Below, piece after piece: positions 1 to 6,399 of a DNA stretch of 17,103 bases. The DNA is from Phycisphaerae bacterium (GTDB taxonomy: Bacteria; Planctomycetota; Phycisphaerae; Sedimentisphaerales; Anaerohalosphaeraceae): NCBI GenBank assembly GCA_021736615.1, contig JAIPFN010000115.1, positions 1 through 17,103 of the forward strand, read 5' to 3'. A program made the translations under genes and the position numbers. The notes under the pieces were generated by a model that ran no database searches, was not told where the DNA came from, and saw only the letters and a list, made by a program, of their open reading frames with translations. Each line of letters starts with the position of its first letter. Position 1 is the stretch's first letter.

Positions 1-1
1 A

Positions 2-253
2 GACGATGGAACAACACCAGATTCAACCTCCCAAATTCGGGAATGTTCTGATTGTTTAAGAATTATTAGTGAATGTAATACTGTAACCTGTCCCAACTGC
101 GGCCATATCTTCTGTCTGCCTTGCACGATTTTGGGAATGTTCAATAATCAGAAGGAGCGAATTTGTAAAGACTGCGATATTAATCTCAATGGAGACTGCT
201 TTGACAAAATAAATAGGTGGTTTGAAAAAATAGAACAAAAAAGACTTAGGTAA
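2..253 (+). CDS. Partial protein with C-terminal RING-finger-like zinc domain
   Basis: The N-terminus lies left of the window; 83 residues and a TAA stop remain. Numbered from the first visible codon, the metal ligands are C15-x2-C18-x14-C33-x1-H35-x2-C38-x2-C41-x13-C55-x2-C58. This fits the RING-HC consensus (CxxC, CxH, CxxC, CxxC), including the typical CGHxFCxxC core. Extra cysteines sit at 25, 30 and 66. The tail after the domain is charged (Lys, Glu, Arg). The ATPase gene starts 12 bp downstream on the same strand, and the E2 and E1 homologues follow, so an E3-like role is an attractive inference. RING domains bind E2s in eukaryotes, and prokaryotic RING fingers are known. Other treble-clef or zinc-ribbon folds could give a similar pattern. 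The spacing is seen directly; E3 function is not shown. Confidence 0.7.
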   Translation, partial: DDGTTPDSTSQIRECSDCLRIISECNTVTCPNCGHIFCLPCTILGMFNNQKERICKDCDINLNGDCFDKINRWFEKIEQKRLR

Positions 254-265
254 GAAGTCAAAAAA

Positions 266-1558
266 ATGTCTAACTTCACAACAGGACAAATTAAGCAAGT
301 AATGCAAGACCCAAAACTGAGGGCACAGGACTGTCCCCAGTTAATGATGATTGCGAATCATTTGTTGATAAATCCCAATGATGATTATCTTCAGGAATGT
401 TTTATCCAAATGGTAAGAGGCAGAGCTGAAATCGTAGGCCAGGCGGGTCCATTATACTTAAACTGTCCGCCTAAAGGTGCGATATTGACTGAAGGACCTG
501 CGGTAGGAGTTGGGATACTGCAAACTGGCGATACTTTTCCATTTCCTTGTAATAGAGCTTCTGCCGGTACAATAGTTACAGGATTGCCAGGAAGCTGCAA
601 AACCACACTTGCCATGATAATTCTTATTCAGCTTATTCTCTCAGGAGTACAGGCAATAGTTTGGGATATTAAGGCCACCTGGCGCAAACTTCTTTCTTTT
701 CCTCCCCTTGCTGAACGGGTAATTGTTTTCTCTATACATGATATTATTGTGGCCCTTCTTCAACCGCCACCTGGCACGGGCCAACACGAATGGACGAATC
801 GATTTGTAAAAGTTTTTGCTCAAGCTTATGCCAGGATAAGTGCCCAGAGAATACTGAGGCAGGTCATAGACGAACTGCTTGCGTTTTGCCCACCAGGATG
901 CTGGCCTACTCCAAAAATGATGATAGAGAGGTTAAAAAAACTTCAACTTAAAAACTTTCGGGAGAAGGAGTACATATCAAGCATACTCTGGACTTTGATT
1001 GATTTGGACAATCATTTTCCAAATTCTTTTGAATTTACATCTTCAAATTTCCTTGAAAACCTATACGACATGCCGGGCAAGCTTATTATTATCGAAGATG
1101 AGGGGCTCCCGGTTCAACACTGGAACTTTTTGATAAGCCTGTTCAATGAATGGATCTTGACCTATCGGAAGAATAACCATCAATCCAGAAACTTCGACAT
1201 CGTTCATGTGGCTGAAGATTCCAGCTCACTGCTTGATGCTGCAAATGACAGAAGTACCCCGGGGGGAGTCTCTTTGATGGCTCAAAATCTAAACCTGTGC
1301 AGGGAGATGAGAATAGGCAACTTTCTGATTTGCCACAGTTTGAAAGAGGTGAGCCCCAAGATCCTTGCCAACATAGAATCATATTTTCTGTGCAGTCTTC
1401 GCGGTGATGACCCTCGGCTTGCTCAGCAACTGCTCGGCATATCTCGAGAGCAAACCGAGTTCATGAGAACAAACCCCAGAGGAACTGCATGCTCTCTTGT
1501 ACCGGCTATCTGGCCTTTGCCGGTATTAATCAATTATCCCAGGCTACCAGAGATGTGA
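266..1558 (+). CDS. P-loop ATPase, HerA/FtsK/VirD4-like
   Basis: A 430-residue protein with a P-loop at residues 106-114 reading GLPGSCKTT. The usual second glycine before the lysine is Cys111, which is unusual. A Walker B-like strand follows at about 273-279 (LIIIEDE, acidic pair D278/E279). Late in the protein, 'GNFLICHSLKEVSPKILANIESYFLC' style text (about residues 350-375, only partly quoted) resembles the sensor region of FtsK/HerA/TraG-type DNA pumps, where a conserved polar residue follows a strand. This suggests a ring ATPase that translocates DNA or protein. It sits 12 bp after the RING-like gene and 2 bp before the winged-helix gene, so all three are probably cotranscribed. Its role could be element transfer or partition, or effector in a defence system. 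The superfamily is fairly secure; the family and role are not. Confidence 0.7.
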   Translation: MSNFTTGQIKQVMQDPKLRAQDCPQLMMIANHLLINPNDDYLQECFIQMVRGRAEIVGQAGPLYLNCPPKGAILTEGPAVGVGILQTGDTFPFPCNRASAGTIVTGLPGSCKTTLAMIILIQLILSGVQAIVWDIKATWRKLLSFPPLAERVIVFSIHDIIVALLQPPPGTGQHEWTNRFVKVFAQAYARISAQRILRQVIDELLAFCPPGCWPTPKMMIERLKKLQLKNFREKEYISSILWTLIDLDNHFPNSFEFTSSNFLENLYDMPGKLIIIEDEGLPVQHWNFLISLFNEWILTYRKNNHQSRNFDIVHVAEDSSSLLDAANDRSTPGGVSLMAQNLNLCREMRIGNFLICHSLKEVSPKILANIESYFLCSLRGDDPRLAQQLLGISREQTEFMRTNPRGTACSLVPAIWPLPVLINYPRLPEM

Positions 1559-1560
1559 TA

Positions 1561-2325
1561 ATGACAACATTTAATAATGATATTAAAGATAAATTCCTCC
1601 AAAGCATCCGCTTTGTGGAGTGCCCGACCTTATATCTGCCTGATGCAAGAACCGCGGTATCAAGCGGTACCAAGCCATCCTCTAAAAGTGGTGAAGACTT
1701 ATCAATTAAGGCCCTTACATTGCTTGCAGTACCTATACCGCCACGAATCACTGATTTGTATGAAATGTTAAATATAAACCGCACCAAAGGCTCGAGGCTT
1801 ATTAAAAACCTTATCAACTCAGGCTTTATTATTCAACATCAATATCATCCCAGCAGGGCCGGTGGAAGCATCAAACTTCTCGAAATAACCCCAACAGGCT
1901 GGCAGAAGCTAAAACCCTTAGGCATTGATCCACCTTCAAAACTAATCCAAGGAAGTTGGGAGCATAATCTTTGTGGTGCTGTACTGAGTGTTATCGGCAA
2001 GCAGCAAAAATACAAAGTCTTATATGAAGTGCCTGTCGGTCCTGAAAAGACCGTACGCATAGATGTAATATGGGAAAATGAAGATGGAAAGCGAATCTAC
2101 TGGCAGTGCGGAGTAAGTTCCCATCAACGAGAAGCCCAGTCTATTATCAAGGCTTTAGAAGTGCCTGCAATTAGGTCGGGTCAGCTTGCCTTGCTTTGTA
2201 AAAACAAAAACTTCGGCAATCAGGTCAGCAAGCTTTTAAATGCTAAAAGCAAATATGTATCAATCAAATTGATAAGCGATGCACTTGATCACTATTACAA
2301 GAAAACAGGTGAGAGCCTGTTATGA
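1561..2325 (+). CDS. Winged-helix protein with degenerate nuclease-like C-terminus
   Basis: A 254-residue protein if it starts at ATG 1561, two bases after the ATPase stop. An in-frame ATG at 1489 has a good GAGGA five bases upstream but would overlap the ATPase gene by 70 bp, so I prefer 1561 without certainty. Residues of about 45-110 look like a winged helix: a helix pair around DLYEMLNINRTKGSRLIKNL, then a basic wing and 'ITPTGWQKL'. The C-terminal half has a strand-acidic-strand pattern (YEVPV, then VRIDVIWE, then IYWQCGVSS) reminiscent of the PDDEXK-type fold seen after winged helices in replication-relaxation proteins. The expected ExK is replaced by Gln and Gly, so it is probably not catalytic. 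The pairing with an upstream HerA/FtsK-like ATPase recalls mobilisation modules. The winged helix is likely; the rest is inference. Confidence 0.6.
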   Translation: MTTFNNDIKDKFLQSIRFVECPTLYLPDARTAVSSGTKPSSKSGEDLSIKALTLLAVPIPPRITDLYEMLNINRTKGSRLIKNLINSGFIIQHQYHPSRAGGSIKLLEITPTGWQKLKPLGIDPPSKLIQGSWEHNLCGAVLSVIGKQQKYKVLYEVPVGPEKTVRIDVIWENEDGKRIYWQCGVSSHQREAQSIIKALEVPAIRSGQLALLCKNKNFGNQVSKLLNAKSKYVSIKLISDALDHYYKKTGESLL

Positions 2326-2399
2326 AACACAGGGACATAAACAGTCAAGGCCCCAAACAGCCATCTCCATACCAGAGGTTGTCAAAAGGTCATAAGTAA
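2322..2399 (+). CDS. Possible 25-residue basic micro-ORF
   Basis: An ATG at 2322 overlaps the TGA of the winged-helix gene (ATGA, 4 bp), the arrangement used for translational coupling. The frame runs 25 codons to TAA 2397-2399 and encodes a basic, Pro/Gln/Lys-rich peptide beginning MKHRDINSQG and ending KGHK. It fills most of the gap before the Ubl gene. I recognise no homologue, and short frames arise by chance, so this is a candidate only. It could serve to carry ribosomes from one gene to the next. Confidence 0.25.
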   Translation: MKHRDINSQGPKQPSPYQRLSKGHK

Positions 2400-2434
2400 A
2401 TGAAACCATTAGTAATATTTGAAAGGAATTGATC

Positions 2435-2653
2435 ATGAGAATTTTTGCAGGTGGCAGAGAAATTGAAATACCTACAGATTCGGAAGGTAATGCAGATGTC
2501 GAGGAAATAAGACGGGTTGTTAATATACGTGAGAATCGGATGCCAATTATTCAACGGAATACTGGCGAAAACTTTATAGTACCAACGAATGGGCAAATAA
2601 AACTTAATCCATATGATAGGTTTTTGGATGCCCCTATAGCAAAGAGAGGTTGA
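2435..2653 (+). CDS. Ubiquitin-like protein with C-terminal Arg-Gly
   Basis: A 72-residue protein. I start it at ATG 2435, preceded by AAGGA with 7-bp spacing; a TTG two codons earlier is less likely. The layout suits a beta-grasp fold: a first beta hairpin (RIFAGGREIEIP), a helix (about 19-28, ADVEEIRRVV), then strands ending in a hydrophobic 'YDRFLDAP' and a flexible tail AKRG. The exposed C-terminal glycine is what an E1 would adenylate, so no processing step would be needed. It resembles single-unit members of the bacterial multi-ubiquitin family. The next gene, encoding an E2-like protein, starts 1 bp after its stop, and the E1 follows that. Sequence identity to ubiquitin is too low to judge by eye, so the call rests on size, tail and context. 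Confidence 0.7.
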   Translation: MRIFAGGREIEIPTDSEGNADVEEIRRVVNIRENRMPIIQRNTGENFIVPTNGQIKLNPYDRFLDAPIAKRG

Positions 2654-2654
2654 T

Positions 2655-3245
2655 ATGAATCGCAATAGACTCTTATCTGATATTAAAAGGCTATCGTGCG
2701 TTTATCCAGTGGCTGTAGATGATAATTTGGAGAGTTTGATTATTCGCGATTTTAACTTGCCGCCGGGATATAACTGTAACTATGTTTCAGTTTTGTTAAT
2801 GCTGCCGTCGGATTACCCTGAAAGTCCTCCCGGAACTGGAGATTCTAAAGTTTATTTGCCAAATGGTTTACTTTTTAAGGGTGAAATACCAGCTGATTAC
2901 CACGAAAATAATGGACCAGATGATGACTGGGCATGGTGGTGTTATGAAGATATAGAATGGGATTTATGTAAGGATGATCTGATTACTTTTTTCGAGTTGC
3001 TAAGAGCGCATATGACAAATCCTGAAGATGATGACTGGAATCCAATTAATACATTAATCAACCTTGATAATTACCAGCCTCCGATTAGTCCACTTATCAA
3101 CTTCCAAGATGATCTCCTGCATTCTATATATCAACATACCAACTCTGAGAAAAATATGCAGTATCTAAATTACAGACTTACAGATGTTGGTAATTCTGAT
3201 TTAAACCTTTTTGAATCACTTTTTCGAAAGAGAGATGAACTATGA
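2655..3245 (+). CDS. E2/UBC-fold conjugating-enzyme homologue (Prok-E2_E-like)
   Basis: A 196-residue protein starting 1 bp after the Ubl stop, with a GAGAGG ribosome site inside the Ubl gene end. Residues of about 10-125 follow the UBC layout: a beta meander with LPPGYNCNYVSVLLMLPSDYP (the classical YP-x-x-PP turn), 'YLPNGLLFKG', a loop, then an aromatic-rich segment WAWWCYEDIEW and a helix DDLITFFELLRAHM ending near NP. C96, just before W102, aligns best with the catalytic Cys of eukaryotic E2s (Cys, several residues, Trp, then a helix to P); C105 is the alternative. There is no His-Pro-Asn motif; an 'LPN' stands near that place. The region after about 125 is an Asn/Asp-rich tail of unknown role. 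It overlaps the JAB-E1 gene by 4 bp (ATGA). The pattern matches Pfam Prok-E2_E as I recall it; a profile search was not possible. Confidence 0.75.
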   Translation: MNRNRLLSDIKRLSCVYPVAVDDNLESLIIRDFNLPPGYNCNYVSVLLMLPSDYPESPPGTGDSKVYLPNGLLFKGEIPADYHENNGPDDDWAWWCYEDIEWDLCKDDLITFFELLRAHMTNPEDDDWNPINTLINLDNYQPPISPLINFQDDLLHSIYQHTNSEKNMQYLNYRLTDVGNSDLNLFESLFRKRDEL

Positions 3246-4888
3246 TTAAATTTAAAATAATTGAATGGTTGACGACTATTTGCTCTCGCCTACTGAAGTC
3301 GCAACTTGTAACAGCATGCAAAAACACTGTTACAACAATAATAAACTCTGTAGTTTCATTTTGCCACCACTACTGGTCATGTTTTAATCGTATCATTGAC
3401 AAATTGTTCCAGGATTATAAGTCAGGAGAATTAAACCTTCTGCCTACCGTTGAATATATTATCAGATTCTCACAGAAAGACTTTAATGCTCTTAAAGAAC
3501 ATTTGTTGTCAGCAGGCAACCTCGAAAGCCAGGCCTTTGCGCTTTGCTCAAAGGCTAAAGGGGCAGCATTTGAAATACTTATCTGCGACAAATTAATTTT
3601 GCCTGATGCTATTGACCTTAGAAATCAGTCACAGGCTTCAGTAGAACCATCACAGGAGCATCAAGCGATTGTCTATGGTCTTGCCTGTGAACTTGGATTG
3701 TGTGTTGTAGATATACATACACATCCCTTTAGTAGAATTGCCAGATTTAGCCCTATTGATAACTATCATGGAGAAAAAAATGCCAGATACCTTGCAAACA
3801 ATTTCCCTGAAAACTCAATGATGGGAATGATAGTTTTTGGTGGTGACCTTGAACATTTTGATGCCCAAATATGGAACAGTGAAGAAGCGATTTTTGAACC
3901 TGTTCAGAGATTGGAGATATTAGGCTATCCAACCACCATATTAGATAGCTCCGAGATTGTAAAAACTCCTCATGATAAGTTTTTTGCCCGACACCAAACC
4001 ATACCTGGCTGGAAACAAGGTACGCTGGAACGATTAAAGGTGTTTGTATGTGGACTTGGGGGTAACGGCTCACTGGTCTTTGAAAGCTTAGTGAATTTAG
4101 GGGTAGGTAAATATGGCTGGATTAAAGCTTGCGATCCTGATGTTGTTGAACCCTCTAACTTGCCCAGAATACCTTATGCTTTCCCCAGGGACATAGGTAA
4201 GCCCAAGGCAGAAATATCACAAGTATATGCAGATAATAAAGGCCAAGGCCTCAAAGTTTATTGCTACCATGATTCAATAGAGAGCGATTGGATTAAACAG
4301 CAAGCCAAAGAAGCAAATGTTATCATCAGCGCCGTAGATAATGATGGGGCAAGAAAAATAATCAATAGTTTGGCTGCACGTTACATGATTCCGTGTATTG
4401 ATCTTGGAACTGAAATCATACTCGAAGAATCATCTTATGAATCAATAGGGCAAGTACAAGTATTTATTCCATGCAAAACCGGATGTTTCATGTGTTCAGG
4501 TGCCATTGATCCTTCTCAGGCAGCTTTGGATTTATTGACAGAACAGGGGCAACAGGAACATGCTGACATTGGCTATATCAGAGGCACAAACGAAACCCCT
4601 ACGCCTTCAGTATTGCATCTAAATGGCGTAGTGAGTCATTTAGGAATATCACATTTCCTTAGGATGGTCTTTGGTGATTCCATTGATGGCAAAGAATATG
4701 TGCATTATGACCGTCAAAGATCCCGACTCATTACTGCGGCAATCAAGCCTTCATTAGATTGTCCAATATGTGGGAGGGATGGATACTTAGGTGCTGGGGA
4801 TATAAAAGAAAATGAAAAACTATGCCTTAATGACATCAAGGATAGCAACATCACCCTCATTAATGGTGATATAAAAAATGATGAATAA
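3242..4888 (+). CDS. JAB/JAMM isopeptidase fused to ThiF/E1-like activating enzyme
   Basis: A 548-residue fusion. Residues 1-70 form an amphipathic extension I do not recognise. A JAB domain (about 75-225) carries the JAMM ligands E95, H159-x-H161, S170 and D173; the spacing from HxHP to S is one residue longer than usual. The E1 domain (about 262-515) has the nucleotide-binding GLGGNGS at 271-277, the acidic residue and 'SNLPR' arginine typical of ThiF/MoeB (D298/D300, N306, R309), 'ISAVDN' near 363-368, and a structural zinc site C415-x2-C418 with C507-x2-C510. The family normally adenylates a Ubl C-terminal glycine; a catalytic Cys for the thioester is not obvious (C411 is one candidate). 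The JAB half would cleave conjugates. Activation and removal thus sit in one chain, directly downstream of Ubl and E2. It overlaps the primase gene by 8-11 bp. Confidence 0.92.
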   Translation: MIKFKIIEWLTTICSRLLKSQLVTACKNTVTTIINSVVSFCHHYWSCFNRIIDKLFQDYKSGELNLLPTVEYIIRFSQKDFNALKEHLLSAGNLESQAFALCSKAKGAAFEILICDKLILPDAIDLRNQSQASVEPSQEHQAIVYGLACELGLCVVDIHTHPFSRIARFSPIDNYHGEKNARYLANNFPENSMMGMIVFGGDLEHFDAQIWNSEEAIFEPVQRLEILGYPTTILDSSEIVKTPHDKFFARHQTIPGWKQGTLERLKVFVCGLGGNGSLVFESLVNLGVGKYGWIKACDPDVVEPSNLPRIPYAFPRDIGKPKAEISQVYADNKGQGLKVYCYHDSIESDWIKQQAKEANVIISAVDNDGARKIINSLAARYMIPCIDLGTEIILEESSYESIGQVQVFIPCKTGCFMCSGAIDPSQAALDLLTEQGQQEHADIGYIRGTNETPTPSVLHLNGVVSHLGISHFLRMVFGDSIDGKEYVHYDRQRSRLITAAIKPSLDCPICGRDGYLGAGDIKENEKLCLNDIKDSNITLINGDIKNDE

Positions 4889-5915
4889 TAAACTGGAAAA
4901 ATATCATTGGATTGAGTTAGCAGCCATGACAGCTGATGGCAAAATGGCAAGGGGCGAATATGTTCGCATTGATGATACCAATGCAATTAACGCCTGGAGA
5001 GAAAAATTCACAAACCGTGATGTATTCACCTCTGTTTGCAGTTACGCCAAACCTAACCACACATCAGAATTCATCGTGCCTGTATTCTTTGATATTGATT
5101 GTCCAACCGACCTCAAAGCAGCACAAGAAAGTACACTTACACTTTGCATTATGCTCATGGACAGAATATCTGTCCCCCAGGAAAGTTTGGATATTTATTT
5201 CAGCGGCAATAAAGGCTTCCATGTCCTTGTGCCATGCAAGGTTTTTGATGCGTTTTATTCACCGCACATATTAACTCTTTATAAGGCAATGGCCCAAAAG
5301 GCCCAACAGTACGGCGTTCATTTCATCGATAACACTGTTTATACCAACCGCCGCATATGGCGAATGGCAAATTCCATCAATACAAAGTCAGGTCTTTTCA
5401 AAATACCCTTCACCTTTGAAGAACTTCGGGATATGGGTATTACAAGCATTCAGGATTTGGCTCGATCTCCACGACCCGAGGATTCATTTGCGATATCGAA
5501 AACCTTCGTACAAACCGCACAATGGTATAACAAAATAATCAATTATTTTGAAAATCAGTCAGAGAAATCTCAAGACCCTTCAAAAAAGATTAACCAGGAA
5601 TTTAAAAATGGCTGGCGTATACTGCCATGTATAAAAGAAATACAACAGACCACTCTAACCGATGGCAGCCGTCATCATATCTATATGATCCTGGCTCGCT
5701 ACTACAGCTACCTCAATATGCACCATGATGAGATACTTGAAAGAATTGAAAGATTAGATACTCGCAACCCGATCCGTGATGCCGATTACATTGAGCGTAT
5801 CGTTAAGTTCGGCCTGAGATACCCCGGCTTTTCGGGGTGCAATGATCCCCAACTTCAAAAATACTGCGACAACCGTAACTGCTTTTATGCAAAAATAAAA
5901 AAACGTGATGGCTAA
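4878..5915 (+). CDS. Archaeo-eukaryotic primase (PriS-like with PriL-like Fe-S tail)
   Basis: A 345-residue protein (or 344 from the second ATG at 4881) overlapping the JAB-E1 gene end. The AEP catalytic motifs are in order: D72-x-D74 in FFDIDCP, SGNKGFHVLVP at 109-119 with H115, and R162...N165-S166...K170 in the segment RMANSINTKSG. The C-terminal part has LPC251 followed by a helical stretch and then C321, C330 and C335. This spacing resembles the four-Cys Fe-S domain of PriL fused to PriS in mobile-element and phage primases. It probably makes primers or extends DNA for the element; a role beside the ubiquitin-like enzymes is possible because the genes overlap. A weak hairpin (TGATGG/CCATCA, 5906-5922) straddles its stop codon, without a U-run. 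The AEP assignment is strong, the Fe-S domain likely. Confidence 0.88.
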   Translation: MMNNKLEKYHWIELAAMTADGKMARGEYVRIDDTNAINAWREKFTNRDVFTSVCSYAKPNHTSEFIVPVFFDIDCPTDLKAAQESTLTLCIMLMDRISVPQESLDIYFSGNKGFHVLVPCKVFDAFYSPHILTLYKAMAQKAQQYGVHFIDNTVYTNRRIWRMANSINTKSGLFKIPFTFEELRDMGITSIQDLARSPRPEDSFAISKTFVQTAQWYNKIINYFENQSEKSQDPSKKINQEFKNGWRILPCIKEIQQTTLTDGSRHHIYMILARYYSYLNMHHDEILERIERLDTRNPIRDADYIERIVKFGLRYPGFSGCNDPQLQKYCDNRNCFYAKIKKRDG

Positions 5916-5983
5916 ACCATCAAAACTAAAGAGGGAACTTGATTCAAGAAGTTTGTAACTCCTAAAACAAGGATGGATTTCTG

Positions 5984-6265
5984 ATGTCGCCTGAAAAGTC
6001 GAAAAACAGTTACAGGTTCATACCGCCAACTGTCCTGCCAGATGGCAACGGAGGTTTTACGCCTTGTCCTGAACTGTTAACTGAGGAAGAAGCAATCAGA
6101 TTTCTTCGCCTTGATCTAATTTCTGTCGAAGATTCTTCTGGGACTTTGAGGTATTACAGAAAAAAAGGCCTTCTTAGGGCAACGCAGGTAGGCAAGTGTA
6201 TTAGGTATCGCCGTATCGAACTCGAAAAGTTATTAGAAAAGCTTACAGAAGTTAATCCACGCTAG
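5984..6265 (+). CDS. MerR/excisionase-type helix-turn-helix protein
   Basis: A 93-residue protein. After a Pro-rich start (residues 1-30), residues of about 31-88 form a MerR-like winged helix: LLTEEEAIRFLRLD (helix, turn), TLRYYRKKGLLRATQVG (recognition helix and wing) and KCIRYRRIELEKLLEKL. This small domain is typical of excisionases and of regulators beside phage-type integrases. An AAGGA lies 12 bp before the ATG. It is 68 bp downstream of the primase gene and 134 bp upstream of the integrase gene. The gap before it holds a short palindrome CTTGATTCAAG (5938-5948) that could be an operator, though that is weak. Function as recombination directionality factor or repressor is inferred from context. 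Confidence 0.8.
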   Translation: MSPEKSKNSYRFIPPTVLPDGNGGFTPCPELLTEEEAIRFLRLDLISVEDSSGTLRYYRKKGLLRATQVGKCIRYRRIELEKLLEKLTEVNPR

Positions 6266-6309
6266 AAATTTATTGTTAAAAATAAAAATAAATTTTTTAA
6301 AAAAAGTTC

Positions 6310-6338
6310 TTGCGCTCGACTGCCAAATGCGCTTTAAT
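6310..6338 (+). promoter_or_regulatory. Candidate promoter of the integrase gene
   Basis: TTGCGC at 6310-6315 and TTTAAT at 6333-6338 are separated by 17 bp, about 60 bp before the integrase ATG and downstream of a very AT-rich run (6265-6306). The -10 matches the sigma-70 consensus at 5 of 6 bases and the -35 at only 3 of 6, so this is a modest candidate. Confidence 0.3.
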
Positions 6339-6399
6339 CCAGGAAAAGCATCATCTGCAAATTTAATGCGGAACAATATTTATGTAGAAGGAATAAAAG

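Noticed and set aside
527..536. Partial match to the tRNA 3' end (ggcgatact) as left att site
   Set aside because: Only about nine bases match and the site is inside the ATPase gene; too short to be the att duplication.
1489..1560. Upstream start of the winged-helix gene
   Set aside because: It has a good GAGGA site but needs a 70-bp overlap with the ATPase gene and adds residues with no sign of conservation; ATG 1561 fits the gene junction better. Not excluded.
5906..5922. Terminator at the end of the primase gene
   Set aside because: The stem is only six base pairs and no T-run follows on either strand, so I mention it but do not call it.
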